From NCBI GenBank assembly GCA_946621635.1, contig CAMOOR010000019.1, forward strand, positions 1 to 33,660: DNA of 33,660 nt, given 5' to 3'. Shown here in pieces: positions 7,877 to 16,348 of the stretch. The first letter of the stretch is position 1. Each line of letters starts with the position of its first letter. Below the pieces are notes generated by a model. That model was not told the origin of the DNA and did no database searches. It was given only the letters and a program-made list of their open reading frames with translations. Made by a program: the position numbers and the translations under genes. Source of the stretch: Colimorpha sp002372855. GTDB lineage: Bacteria; Bacteroidota; Bacteroidia; Bacteroidales; P3.

Positions 7877-9701
7877 ATTTAAGGCCGATGACGGTTTTTA
7901 TCCTCTCGAGGTCGGTCTCGCGTTTTAGCTGGGAGTCGCTGCTGGATGCATAGTCGCTGGCGATGAGTTGCAGGAAGGCCTCCTGCATGGTGATGTAAGC
8001 ATCGGTCTGGCGGAGGTAGCGACGGAGGTCCTCGGTGTTGGTGATGTCGCCGAAGTCGTCGTAGGCGCCGGCAAGGCGTTTATAGGCCTTGGCTATGTTG
8101 GGATAGGAGGCGCGATTGCCCGTGATACGGTCGGAGTTGGTCTCGATAACCTTGCGCTTGGACAGCACCTCGACGCAGATGCGTTGCATCTCGAGGTGCG
8201 AGGAGAGCATGGCGAGGAAGCCCTGGCCGCGGTCGAGGGTAGAAAAGGACGGAGCCAGGTCGGCCTGCTTGCGGAGCAGACGGTAGCCGTTGTAGAGGGT
8301 ACGGTCGATTTTGCGCCCGTCCATGATGGTGTCGTCGAGCCGGTCAATCTCGGAGCGAAGGTCGATGACCTGCATGTAGCAATGCTGCACCGCCACAACC
8401 TGATCCAACTGCTCGGAGTAGACGTCGGCCTCTTCGACTGTGCGGAAGCGGGGCCAGGGAACAAGGTCGGGCTGGACACTGCGATAGGCGGAGGTGACAT
8501 CGCGGAAAGTGCTCTGGCGGCCGTTGAGAATGGAGTCGGAACGGAGCGAGATATCTTCGAAGGTGGTATAGAAGTCGAGGTAGCGCTGCTGTGCAGCTAT
8601 GAAGTCCTCAAGGTCGCGAATGAAGTTGATGCTTTCGGCATTGGAGCTGAAAGCAGGAACGAGGTTGATGCTCCGGAGAACCTCCTTGTAGGCGTTGGCG
8701 GCATCGCGGTACTTCTTGCCGTAGAGATGGAGTATGCGGTCGGTGTTGGCATTGATGGTGGCGCGGAGATCAAGGGTCTGAGTGTAGCGGTTCTGGATGT
8801 TGATGATGGTCTGAAGACGCGAAATGTAGTCGCTATACTCGCGGATATCGGCGAAGGTGACCGGGGGCAGCGGAGACTGCTTGAAGACATGTGTGTAGCT
8901 GCGGTAAACGTCGCTGTTGTCCTTCTCGCAACGAATCTTGAGCTGGTTCTTGAAGTTCTCGATTTGTGCGGGAAGGGAGTTGGGGCCAATGACGTTTTCG
9001 AGCAGGTCGTTCTGGAAGGCGTTGAGTTCGTCGAGCTGGGCGATAGACTCTTGCGTGGCGCGGGAAGAGGACAGGTCGTACTTGTTGTACACCATGAGGT
9101 AAGAGTAGTAGAGATCCTTGAGGGCTTTGATGCGCGACTTGTCCCTGATGCCGGTACCGTCGCACTGGTTGATGATGTTGCGATGGTGCAGGTCTATACT
9201 GGCGCGGAGGTCGGAGGCTTCTTTGTCGCGCTGGCGCTGCTGGCGTTCGGCTTCCTCGATGGCACGTCGGCGGGCAGCCTCTTTCTCGGCTTCGATGCGT
9301 TGCTGCTCGAGGCGGCTGTAGCGGATGCTCATGCGTCCCATGAGGTCGCCCAGCCGACGGAGCCTGTACTCGAATATGTTGTAGTCGGCGAGGACAGTGT
9401 TGGAATCAATCCAGATGAGGCTGTCGCTGTGGCGATAGTCGTTCTCAATGGAATTGATGGCAGCAATGACCTTGGTGCGGATGCCGACACAGAGATTGGT
9501 GAGGGCAGCGTAGTCCTGCGGTTGGCCGGCGAGGTAGTCGATGGCATAAGCGGTGTCGTTGACCATAAGGGTATCGAGTCCATAGTTGGGCAGGATATCA
9601 CCGACAGAGATAACCGTCGGTATCACCGGTTTCTGGGCATGTGCCGGGCCCAGCGCAGCGAAGCATAGGAGCAGCAGAAGGAGTTTCTTCAAGGTTGACA
9701 A
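7875..9701 (-). CDS. Exported helical repeat protein of unknown function
   Basis: The 608-residue protein has a Sec signal peptide (LLLLLLCFAALGPAHAQ). Residues about 130-160 are a charged Arg/Glu/Gln-rich coiled-coil stretch. The C-terminal two thirds read as about five degenerate helical repeats of 70-85 residues; each has a Y..aY or similar start, an acidic middle and a Q..Y..l.dLR/I segment (for example INIQNRYTQTLDLRATI, AAQQRYLDFYTTFEDI, VAVQHCYMQVIDLRSEI and TMQEAFLQLI). It probably sits in the periplasm or at the outer membrane. It starts 33 bp after the PurF-like gene on the same strand, so they may share a transcript, although a weak promoter-like TTAAACCTTTG lies in the gap. I do not recognise a named family. 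The long plus-strand frame across it is a shadow. Confidence 0.8.
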   Translation of the reverse strand: MSTLKKLLLLLLCFAALGPAHAQKPVIPTVISVGDILPNYGLDTLMVNDTAYAIDYLAGQPQDYAALTNLCVGIRTKVIAAINSIENDYRHSDSLIWIDSNTVLADYNIFEYRLRRLGDLMGRMSIRYSRLEQQRIEAEKEAARRRAIEEAERQQRQRDKEASDLRASIDLHHRNIINQCDGTGIRDKSRIKALKDLYYSYLMVYNKYDLSSSRATQESIAQLDELNAFQNDLLENVIGPNSLPAQIENFKNQLKIRCEKDNSDVYRSYTHVFKQSPLPPVTFADIREYSDYISRLQTIINIQNRYTQTLDLRATINANTDRILHLYGKKYRDAANAYKEVLRSINLVPAFSSNAESINFIRDLEDFIAAQQRYLDFYTTFEDISLRSDSILNGRQSTFRDVTSAYRSVQPDLVPWPRFRTVEEADVYSEQLDQVVAVQHCYMQVIDLRSEIDRLDDTIMDGRKIDRTLYNGYRLLRKQADLAPSFSTLDRGQGFLAMLSSHLEMQRICVEVLSKRKVIETNSDRITGNRASYPNIAKAYKRLAGAYDDFGDITNTEDLRRYLRQTDAYITMQEAFLQLIASDYASSSDSQLKRETDLERIKTVIGLK

Positions 9702-9734
9702 AGGTTTAATCGTTCCGGATCAATAATTTGTTTT

Positions 9735-11144
9735 TTAATCACCGTAGGAGGTGGCATCGAAACAATGGGTGCAGATGCGCTCCTTGGGCATGCCAATGGC
9801 TTCGCACACATCTTCCACGGTATTGAATTTCAACGTGTCGACCCCGACATGCTGGCGGATGACCTCCACCATACGGGCATACTCGGGAGTGCTGGCGTCA
9901 TGGTAGGCCTCGAGGTTGCGGATGGTGCCGCCCTCCAGCTCCTCGATGACGCGACGCGTGATGAGTTCGCGGTCGGTCTTCGACTCGGAGAAGTTGAGGA
10001 AGGTGCAACCGTGAACCAACGGCGGGCAGGAGATGCGGACGTGGACCTTCTTGGCGCCGTAGTCGTAGAGCATCTTGACGTTGTCACGCAACTGGGTGCC
10101 GCGCACGATGGAGTCGTCGCAGAAGACCACTTCCTTGCCTTCGAGCACAGCCTTCGAGGGGATGAGTTTCATCTTGGCCACCAGGGCGCGGTCGGCCTGG
10201 TTGACAGGCATGAAACTGCGGCTCCAGGTGGGGGTATATTTCAGCAAGCCGCGCTTATAAGGTATCTGGCGTCCGTTGCTATAGCCCAGAGCCATGCCGA
10301 TGCCGCTGTCGGGAATGGGGCTGACAAAGTCGGGGGTGATGTCGTCGCGCTGGCCCATGATGCGACCCAGGTTGTAGCGCACCTCCTCGGCATTGATGCC
10401 CTCGTATTCTGTGCAGGGATAACCATAGTAAATCCACAGGAAGGAGCATATCTGGTTCTTCTCCTCGGCAGGGCGGAGCACCTTGATGCCTCCCTCAACC
10501 GTAACCTTGACAATCTCGCCGGGGCCGACAAAACGGCAGGTCTCGAAGCCCATGTTCACATAGGAGTGGCTCTCCGAAGCAATGGCATAGTCGTTGCCAC
10601 GGCGTCCGATGACAATCGGTGTGCGGCCATAGCGGTCGCGGGCGGCAATGATGCCGTCGGGCGTGAGAATGAGCATCGTGCAGGAACCCTTGACGTTGTT
10701 GTAAACGTTCTCGATACCCTGAACGAAATCCTTGCCCTGCGATATGAGAAGTGCGACAAGCTCCGTGGGATTGGTGCGCCCCATGGAGAGGTCGGTGAAC
10801 TGCTGATGCTTGGAGAGGCAGTCTTTTTCCAGCGTTTCAATGTTGTTGATCTTCGATACGGTGGCTATGGCGAAACGCCCAAGGTGCGAATTGACCATCA
10901 CCGGCTGTGCCTCGGTGTCGCTGATGACGCCGATGCCAACGTTGCCCTTCATCTCGTCAAGGTCCTTGGCAAACTTCGGACGAAAGTGCGAGTTCTGGAT
11001 GTTGTGAATGTTCTGGTGCGCCTGGCCGCCATCGAAAGTGGCCAAGCCGGCACGCTTGGTGCCAAGATGTGAATGATAATCCGTCCCGTAGAACAAATCC
11101 GAAATACAGGGACCTTCAGAAACGATACCAAAAAAACCGCTCAT
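9735..11144 (-). CDS. PurF-like amidophosphoribosyltransferase paralog without catalytic Cys
   Basis: The 469-residue protein aligns through its length with glutamine PRPP amidotransferase. The phosphoribosyltransferase half is intact: PDSGIGMALGYS, a PRPP loop VVFCDDSIVRGTQ (339-351) and HVRISCPP. The glutaminase half is not: the N-terminal nucleophile Cys of the MCGI motif is replaced (MSGFFGIV, Ser2), and the HNGNL oxyanion-hole motif reads ATVSKINN (94-101). Glutamine hydrolysis of the normal kind is therefore doubtful. It could work with free ammonia, bind glutamine as a sensor, or do another PRPP reaction. A similar non-Cys paralog is, as far as I recall, present in other Bacteroidales beside a normal PurF, so it is unlikely to be a sequencing error. 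No other purine genes are nearby. Confidence 0.85.
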   Translation of the reverse strand: MSGFFGIVSEGPCISDLFYGTDYHSHLGTKRAGLATFDGGQAHQNIHNIQNSHFRPKFAKDLDEMKGNVGIGVISDTEAQPVMVNSHLGRFAIATVSKINNIETLEKDCLSKHQQFTDLSMGRTNPTELVALLISQGKDFVQGIENVYNNVKGSCTMLILTPDGIIAARDRYGRTPIVIGRRGNDYAIASESHSYVNMGFETCRFVGPGEIVKVTVEGGIKVLRPAEEKNQICSFLWIYYGYPCTEYEGINAEEVRYNLGRIMGQRDDITPDFVSPIPDSGIGMALGYSNGRQIPYKRGLLKYTPTWSRSFMPVNQADRALVAKMKLIPSKAVLEGKEVVFCDDSIVRGTQLRDNVKMLYDYGAKKVHVRISCPPLVHGCTFLNFSESKTDRELITRRVIEELEGGTIRNLEAYHDASTPEYARMVEVIRQHVGVDTLKFNTVEDVCEAIGMPKERICTHCFDATSYGD

Positions 11145-11200
11145 TGTTGTTTGTTGTTTAAAAATGATAAATTAATATATTGAATTGATTGTTTGTCTTT

Positions 11201-11235
11201 AACTCTTAACTCATAACTCTTAACTCATAACTCCC
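11201..11235. repeat. 7-bp tandem array (AACTCTT/AACTCAT), 5 units
   Basis: The units alternate AACTCTT and AACTCAT and run into the stop codon of the MauE-thioredoxin gene. The same array occurs after the ftsK stop (12655-12685) and before the ftsK start (15350-15387). Confidence 0.85.
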
Positions 11236-12115
11236 CCAGCAGCTCCGCCACTTCGTCCTCGTCCACATTCCTCAGGTGGTAGGTGGCTTTCACCTCCTTG
11301 TCCTCCATCAGCAGTATCAGCGGCCGGGCGCCGTAGGTAATGGCAATGAAAAGCGAGTCGCCGATGTCCGAAGGCTGCACGTACACAATCTTCCCCTCTG
11401 CAATGTCATTGCGCTTGGCCATCGAACCCAGTTTCTCTCGGGCCAGCTTGCAGTATGGACAATTGGGCGTGACGAACGCCACCAGCTTGTGCCCGTGGCC
11501 TATGCCCATCTGTTCCAGCTTGCCGCCCTCGTCCATGGACGCCTGCAGGGTCTCTTCGCCGAAGCGTTCGCGCTGGGGTCCGAAGCCCCAACTGTCGGGA
11601 ACCGACACCACAAAAGGCAACACCATCAGCACTGCGCCCGACAGCCAAGCCACCATCTTCCACACACGTTTCTGCGGCCGGTCGCCCTTTGGGACAAACA
11701 GCAGCACCAAGGCAATCAGCACCGCGTTCTTCAGCAGGCTCTCGCCGGGGTTCATGTCCACCAGCTGCCCGAAGCACTGGCACGAATCGTCTCTTCCCGC
11801 CAGTGCCGCGTAGCACAGTACCAACGAGAAGAAGACAAGCATCAGCAGCGTTGCCAGACGTGTCAGGCGGAGATACCATCCCGCCCACATCATCAAAGCC
11901 ACCACCAACTCCAGGCCAATGCAGAGGCGTGCCACGATGTAGCTCGCCGAAAGCGACAGGAAACCATACGAGTACACATAAAGCTCAAACTGGTCGATGC
12001 CCACAAGCTTCGACAGCGCCGACAGGCAGAATACCGCGCCTGTCAGCACACGCAGCGTGATTCGCACCGCCGGCTTCTCCAGCAACTCTCTGGTTTTCCC
12101 TTTCTCAATCGCCAT
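11225..12115 (-). CDS. MauE/DoxX-type membrane protein fused to a thioredoxin-like domain
   Basis: The 296-residue protein has four hydrophobic segments in residues about 20-140, with the MauE-like CQCFG motif (112-116), another membrane segment at about 152-172, and a thioredoxin-fold C-terminal domain. That domain has a CPYC active site (Cys219/222, context VTPNCPYCKL) and a probable cis-Pro (ARPL, Pro265). MauE/DoxX relatives deliver reducing or oxidising equivalents across the inner membrane, so this is likely an envelope thiol-redox protein. The start codon overlaps the end of the upstream small CxC lipoprotein by 11 bp, so the two Cys-rich lipoproteins at 12.1-12.6 kb are probably co-expressed and could be substrates or partners (inference). 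Confidence 0.8.
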   Translation of the reverse strand: MAIEKGKTRELLEKPAVRITLRVLTGAVFCLSALSKLVGIDQFELYVYSYGFLSLSASYIVARLCIGLELVVALMMWAGWYLRLTRLATLLMLVFFSLVLCYAALAGRDDSCQCFGQLVDMNPGESLLKNAVLIALVLLFVPKGDRPQKRVWKMVAWLSGAVLMVLPFVVSVPDSWGFGPQRERFGEETLQASMDEGGKLEQMGIGHGHKLVAFVTPNCPYCKLAREKLGSMAKRNDIAEGKIVYVQPSDIGDSLFIAITYGARPLILLMEDKEVKATYHLRNVDEDEVAELLGEL

Positions 12116-12374
12116 AACTGCGACAGCTCACCTTGTGAACCTCAACTCGTTGCAACGACGTACCGCCTTCCACAGACACATGTTCCTCGAAGGCCATCTC
12201 CGTAATATCCTCGCAGGCTATCGACCCTTCCACCACGAAGTACTTCAGCAGTCCATCGTCCTGGACGTCGGTAGTCACACACTTGCACTGGTGCTCCTTG
12301 CTGCAACTGCTCAGACCCGTCAGGCCTACCAGGCCCATCAGACCCACAACACCCACTAAAAAACTCTTTTTCAT
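12105..12374 (-). CDS. Small Cys-rich lipoprotein (CxC family), second of a pair
   Basis: The 89-residue protein has a signal peptide with lipobox (TGLSSC), then SKEHQCKC, a mid Cys (SIACED) and a late Cys (KVSCRSYGD). I start it at ATG 12374 (MKKSFLVGV) rather than the in-frame TTG at 12383, because the ATG gives a standard lipoprotein signal. It shares layout with the lipoprotein immediately upstream and the one at 4.3 kb. It overlaps the MauE-thioredoxin gene by 11 bp. The function is unknown; four Cys, one lipidated, beside a redox gene suggests a disulfide-bearing envelope protein. Confidence 0.72.
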   Translation of the reverse strand: MKKSFLVGVVGLMGLVGLTGLSSCSKEHQCKCVTTDVQDDGLLKYFVVEGSIACEDITEMAFEEHVSVEGGTSLQRVEVHKVSCRSYGD

Positions 12375-12379
12375 ATCTT

Positions 12380-12634
12380 TCAATCGTTATAAATCGAATC
12401 AATTCTGAACTCATAATCGGTGCACAGCAGCGAATCCACCATCAGCGAATCCAACGGCGTGTGGTAGCGGAACAGCTTCAGGTCCTCGCAGTTGCCGCTC
12501 TGGATCTTGACAATCCTCACCTTCGACGAATGCAGCACCGAGCAGCGGCAAGTCTTCTCTTTCGAGCATCCCGTCAGCCCCAGCATGCATACCATCCCCA
12601 CAATTCCCAATCCCAATAAAACCTTTTTTTTCAT
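12380..12634 (-). CDS. Small Cys-rich lipoprotein (CxC family), first of a pair
   Basis: The 84-residue protein has a lipobox (LGLTGC), then SKEKTCRC, then a mid Cys in GNCEDL and a late Cys in SLLCTDYEF. The middle GxCED/IACED element is shared with the neighbour downstream, indicating tandem duplication and divergence. It lies 5 bp upstream of the next lipoprotein's ATG. Its own start follows a T-rich stretch after the ftsK stop codon. No function can be assigned. Confidence 0.72.
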   Translation of the reverse strand: MKKKVLLGLGIVGMVCMLGLTGCSKEKTCRCSVLHSSKVRIVKIQSGNCEDLKLFRYHTPLDSLMVDSLLCTDYEFRIDSIYND

Positions 12635-12654
12635 ATCATATTATAAATTAGAAA

Positions 12655-12685
12655 AACTCTTAACTCATAACTCTTAACTCATAAC
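12655..12685. repeat. 7-bp tandem array (AACTCTT/AACTCAT) at the ftsK stop
   Basis: Four units plus a partial unit straddle the ftsK stop codon region. The final ftsK codons (ILRQL and stop) are partly encoded by the array edge. Confidence 0.8.
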
Positions 12686-15306
12686 TGCCGAAGTATCTCC
12701 TCCAGACTCACCTCGTCGTGCACCAGCACATCCCTCGGCTTGCTGCCGTTGCTGGGCCCCACGATGCCCGCGGCCTCCAGTTGGTCGATGATACGGCCCG
12801 CGCGGTTGTAGCCCAGCTGCAGCTTGCGCTGCAACAGGCTCGTGCTGCCAAACTGGCTCGCCACCACCAGTCGCGCCGCATCGTTGAAGAACTCGTCCTT
12901 GTGCTTCGCGTCGAACTCCTTGTTCGGCTCCTCGTTTTCGTCCAGGTACTCCGGCAGCTCGAATCCCTCGGGATAGCCCCGCTGGTCGCCGATGAACTTC
13001 ACCAGCTTCTCAATCTCCGGAGTGTCGATCAGGGCGCACTGCAGACGTATCATATCCTTGCCCGCCAGCGAAATCAGCATGTCGCCTCGGCCAATCAGCT
13101 GCTGCGCTCCGCCCGTGTCCAGAATGGTCTTCGAGTCGATGCCGCTCGTCACACGGAAAGCCACACGCGCCGGGAAGTTGGCCTTGATCGTGCCAGTAAT
13201 GATATTCGTCGTCGGACGCTGCGTGGCGATAATAAGGTGTATGCCCACGGCACGCGCCAGCTGCGCCAGTCGCGCAATGGGCAGCTCCACCTCCTTGCCG
13301 GCGGTCATAATCAGGTCGCCGAACTCGTCAATCACCACCACTATATACGGCAGATACCTGTGCCCGTGCTCCGGGTTCAGCATCCGCTTGCAGAACTTCT
13401 CGTTGTATTCCGTAATCTTTCTCACCTTTGCACTCTTCAGCAGGTCGTAGCGGCTGTCCATTTCGATGCACAGGCTGTTCAACGTCCGCACCACCTTCTT
13501 CACGTCGGTAATCACGGCGTCGTCCTCGTCCGGCATCTTGGCCAGGTAGTGGCGCTCCAGCGCCGAATACAGGCTGAACTCCACCTTCTTCGGGTCCACC
13601 AGCACCAGCTTCAGCTCGCTCGGGTGCTTCGTGTACAGCAGGCTCGCCAACACAGCGTTCAGGCCCACCGACTTACCCGTACCCGTAGCACCGGCCATCA
13701 ACAGGTGCGGCATCTTCGCCAGGTCAGTCACAAAGCACTCGTTCGATATCGTCTTGCCGAACGCTATCGGCAACTCCATCTTCTCCTTCGCCTTCTCGAA
13801 AGCCTCGCTCTCCAGCATCGTCTTCATGGCCACAATCTGAGGCTTCGCGTTCGGCACCTCTATACCCACATTGCTCTCCCCCGGTATCGGCGCAATAATG
13901 CGGATGCCCAGCGCCGCCAGGCTCAACGCTATGTCGTCCTCCAGGTTCTTGATCTTGCTGATTCTCACACCCGGCGCCGGCTTGATCTTGTACAGCGTCA
14001 CCGTCGGTCCGGGGCTAGCGCTGATGTCCGTAATCTCAATTCCGTAGTCCTTCAGCGTCTGTACAATCCTGTCCTTGTTGGCCACCAGTTCCTCCTTCGT
14101 CACCCTCACATTCGCGGCCTCCCAGTCCTCCAGAATCCCCGTGTCGGGCATCACATAGTCGCCCAGGTCCAGATGCGGGTCGTATGGCTCGTCGATGCCA
14201 TAATGGCGGCGGTAATCGTCCTCATCCAGCTCCTCTTCCGGATTTTCCGGATTTCCAGGAACATCCTGATTTTCCAGTTCTTCCGGCGCATCGTCGTCCA
14301 TACCCTCGATGGTGAACGTCACCCCGTCGGCCGCCGTCTCCTTCACGGCACCGGCCGTTTCCTCCGTCGGCACACCGGCCTTCTGGGTCAACTTGGCAAA
14401 GGCATCGTCGATGCTGAACTCCGGCTCCACCGCACCCTCATCACTCTCCACACTCCCCTCTCCGTTCTCCACTCTCCGTTCTCCACTCTCCGTTCTCCAC
14501 TCTCCACTCTCCGGCTCCTCTGCATGCTTGTGGAACAGGGCCATCGCCGCCTCGTCGAAGTCCGCACCCTCGTCCTCCTCTTCCTGCTGCACATTCAGGT
14601 CTATCACATCTCCACTCTCCGCTCTCCGATCTCCACTCTCCACTTTCTCCTCTCCGCTCTCCACGCCCACTTTCTCCAGCTCCTCCACGGCGCGCTTCAG
14701 GTCCACCTTCGGCATCTTCACCTCCGGCAGCTCCATCTTGTGCACCATCACCAGCACCGCAATGGCCACAGCCACCAGCAGCACCAGCGTGAACCATCCC
14801 ATCAACCCCTCCAGCGGCTCCGCCAGCAGCAGGCCGATACCCGCATACTGCTCGAATCCCACGCCGCCTTCTATCCACTTCACCGCTATATAGCCCAGCG
14901 TAGTGCTCAGCCACACCATCCAGAACAGCGTGCTGCCCAGCGTCTTCCACCACGGCATCACCCTCACACCCCACAGCCGCATGCCGTACACGAAAAACAG
15001 CAGCGAAAAACCCAGGCTCCCGATGCCGAACAGCTTCGTCGCGAAAAACTCCGCCGTACCGTATCCCAAAGCCTTCAGCCAGTGGCGCGTCGGGTCGCAC
15101 CCCGTCGCATAGTACGCCGCCAGCGAAATCAGCAGAAACGCTGCAAACAACACATACACAGTGCCCCTGATATGCGCAAACCGCTCGCTCTTCACAAAAG
15201 CGAGGAAAGAGCCCCTCGACTTTCCCTTCGAGGTGCCCTTGCCCTTTGCAGCGGCCTTCCCGCCGTCCTTTGCCTTCGGCTTCGCAGCCGTCTTCTTTTT
15301 AGTCAT
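12679..15306 (-). CDS. ftsK: DNA translocase FtsK/SpoIIIE
   Basis: The 875-residue protein has a basic N-terminus, four membrane segments (about 48-66, 95-110, 122-142, 168-188), a low-complexity acidic linker (about 205-380), the FtsK alpha/beta motor and a C-terminal gamma winged helix (about 810-875). Walker A is GATGTGKS (539-546), Walker B VVVIDEFGDL (656-665), and ATQRPTTNIITG follows. It anchors at the division septum and pumps chromosome DNA for segregation and dimer resolution. The linker holds two stretches encoded by 7-8-bp CTCCACT arrays: residues 214-233 (VESGEEKVESGDRRAESGDV) and 263-293 (repeats of ESGEWRTESGERRVENGE). These sit between membrane and motor domains, where length is tolerated. 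The start at 15306 gives the normal basic N-terminus. Confidence 0.95.
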   Translation of the reverse strand: MTKKKTAAKPKAKDGGKAAAKGKGTSKGKSRGSFLAFVKSERFAHIRGTVYVLFAAFLLISLAAYYATGCDPTRHWLKALGYGTAEFFATKLFGIGSLGFSLLFFVYGMRLWGVRVMPWWKTLGSTLFWMVWLSTTLGYIAVKWIEGGVGFEQYAGIGLLLAEPLEGLMGWFTLVLLVAVAIAVLVMVHKMELPEVKMPKVDLKRAVEELEKVGVESGEEKVESGDRRAESGDVIDLNVQQEEEDEGADFDEAAMALFHKHAEEPESGEWRTESGERRVENGEGSVESDEGAVEPEFSIDDAFAKLTQKAGVPTEETAGAVKETAADGVTFTIEGMDDDAPEELENQDVPGNPENPEEELDEDDYRRHYGIDEPYDPHLDLGDYVMPDTGILEDWEAANVRVTKEELVANKDRIVQTLKDYGIEITDISASPGPTVTLYKIKPAPGVRISKIKNLEDDIALSLAALGIRIIAPIPGESNVGIEVPNAKPQIVAMKTMLESEAFEKAKEKMELPIAFGKTISNECFVTDLAKMPHLLMAGATGTGKSVGLNAVLASLLYTKHPSELKLVLVDPKKVEFSLYSALERHYLAKMPDEDDAVITDVKKVVRTLNSLCIEMDSRYDLLKSAKVRKITEYNEKFCKRMLNPEHGHRYLPYIVVVIDEFGDLIMTAGKEVELPIARLAQLARAVGIHLIIATQRPTTNIITGTIKANFPARVAFRVTSGIDSKTILDTGGAQQLIGRGDMLISLAGKDMIRLQCALIDTPEIEKLVKFIGDQRGYPEGFELPEYLDENEEPNKEFDAKHKDEFFNDAARLVVASQFGSTSLLQRKLQLGYNRAGRIIDQLEAAGIVGPSNGSKPRDVLVHDEVSLEEILRQL
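14428..14517. repeat. 7-bp tandem array (CTCCACT) in frame within ftsK
   Basis: About 10 degenerate units (CTCCACT, CTCCGTT and variants) encode a Glu/Ser/Gly/Arg repeat in the linker. The array equals the CTCCACT type inside the ispD-like gene (29353-29385) and in mtaB (33111-33145). Confidence 0.85.
14608..14667. repeat. Second CTCCACT-type array in frame within ftsK
   Basis: About seven 7-8-bp units (CTCCACT, CTCCGCT, CTCCGAT) encode repeats of VESGE/ESGD. It lies about 90 bp from the first ftsK array in the same orientation. Confidence 0.85.
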
Positions 15307-15349
15307 TCAATCCATTAAACACTATTAAAACCAATCACTATTCACTCCC

Positions 15350-15387
15350 ACTCATAACTCATAACTCTTAACTCATAACTCTTAACT
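15350..15387. repeat. 7-bp tandem array (AACTCAT/AACTCTT), upstream of ftsK
   Basis: About five units lie between the stop of the DUF4412-like gene (15392) and the ftsK start (15306). They fill nearly half of the 85-bp gap. Confidence 0.85.
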
Positions 15388-15391
15388 GTCC

Positions 15392-16147
15392 TCACTCTCC
15401 CTGCAGTAGCTCGATCTCTTCCTGCAGCTGCTCGAAGAGCTCCTTCAGCTCCTCCTCGCCCAGTGTCTCGTAGCCGTCGGGAAGCAGGAAGTCGGCCTCT
15501 TTCACCTTGCCCTTCACCACCTCCGTGGCGGTGTAGGTGATGGCGCGGCCCTCGCCGGCATCCATCGTGCACTCCAGGGGCATACCCTTGATGCCGCTGA
15601 ACAGCACATTGATTGCCGGACCGATCTCCTTCGAGTACCACATCGTCATCGGATGGTCCTCGCCGTCCTCGTCAAACATGTGGCGCACCATCTTGTAAGC
15701 CGTCTGGCCCGCGATGGTCTTCGTCTCGCCGTCCACATACTCATAGTAGAAATGCCCCGGCTCCTTGTCCTCAATGGCAAGCGAGTCGAAATCCTTGGCC
15801 TCCGACTTGTTGGTGATCAGCAGCTTGCCGGCACCCTGGTAGGTGAACTCCGAACCCTGGCTGCGCAGGTATCCCAGCAGCTGGCTCAGGTCCATGCACG
15901 TCGTCGTCTGAAGATTGTTCACCAGAATGCACTCCGCACCCATACCGCTCAGGAAAATGGGACTCTTGGTAAAGAGGTTGTCGCCGTCGACCTTGATCTC
16001 GGCCTTCGCCACCTCCTCCGGAATCGTCATCGACACAGTGCCGGTCGACTCAACCTTATACTTCACGATACCTTTGAACGTGTTCTGGGCCTCAACGCCG
16101 ACTGCGGCGAGGAACATGGCTGCTGCCATAACAAAAATCTTCTTCAT
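15392..16147 (-). CDS. Exported DUF4412-like protein
   Basis: The 251-residue protein has a Sec signal peptide (ending VGVEAQ). The mature start (TFKGIVKYKVES), the internal TIAGQTAYKMVRHMFDEDG, WYSKEIGPAINV and GIKGMPLE follow the pattern of DUF4412/GLPGLI-type Bacteroidota envelope proteins, whose function is not established. The C-terminus (from about 228) is a Glu/Leu-rich helix. It is on the same strand as ftsK and could share a transcript; the gap between them is mostly a 7-bp array. Expected location is the periplasm. Confidence 0.65.
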   Translation of the reverse strand: MKKIFVMAAAMFLAAVGVEAQNTFKGIVKYKVESTGTVSMTIPEEVAKAEIKVDGDNLFTKSPIFLSGMGAECILVNNLQTTTCMDLSQLLGYLRSQGSEFTYQGAGKLLITNKSEAKDFDSLAIEDKEPGHFYYEYVDGETKTIAGQTAYKMVRHMFDEDGEDHPMTMWYSKEIGPAINVLFSGIKGMPLECTMDAGEGRAITYTATEVVKGKVKEADFLLPDGYETLGEEELKELFEQLQEEIELLQGE

Positions 16148-16189
16148 CTTTATTGTCTTTTTTTAGTTATTCTTAATCATAAAACTTTT

Positions 16190-16222
16190 TAACTCATCAC
16201 TCATCACTCATCACTCTTAACT
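16190..16222. repeat. 7-bp tandem array (ACTCATC)
   Basis: About four and a half units lie in the 200-bp gap between the DUF4412-like gene and the T9SS cargo gene. The rest of this gap is A/T-rich and contains no gene that I can see. Confidence 0.85.
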
Positions 16223-16348
16223 GAGTCTCTCTCCCATTTAGTCTCTCCTCCCAGCGATTTATTTCAACCTATAACTCAAAAAAAACAATATTATTGTGCA
16301 CTTCCCGAAAAAAAAGTTTTCCTCAGGTTCAACACTGCCAACACCGCC

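Noticed and set aside
12718..15318. An 866-codon plus-strand frame across ftsK, and similar long antisense frames at 7968-9668, 9765-11072, 17981-19801 and 20387-22747
   Set aside because: Each is the antisense of a well-supported gene and shows no recognisable domain, only Arg/His/Gln- or Gly/Val/Ala-rich sequence.
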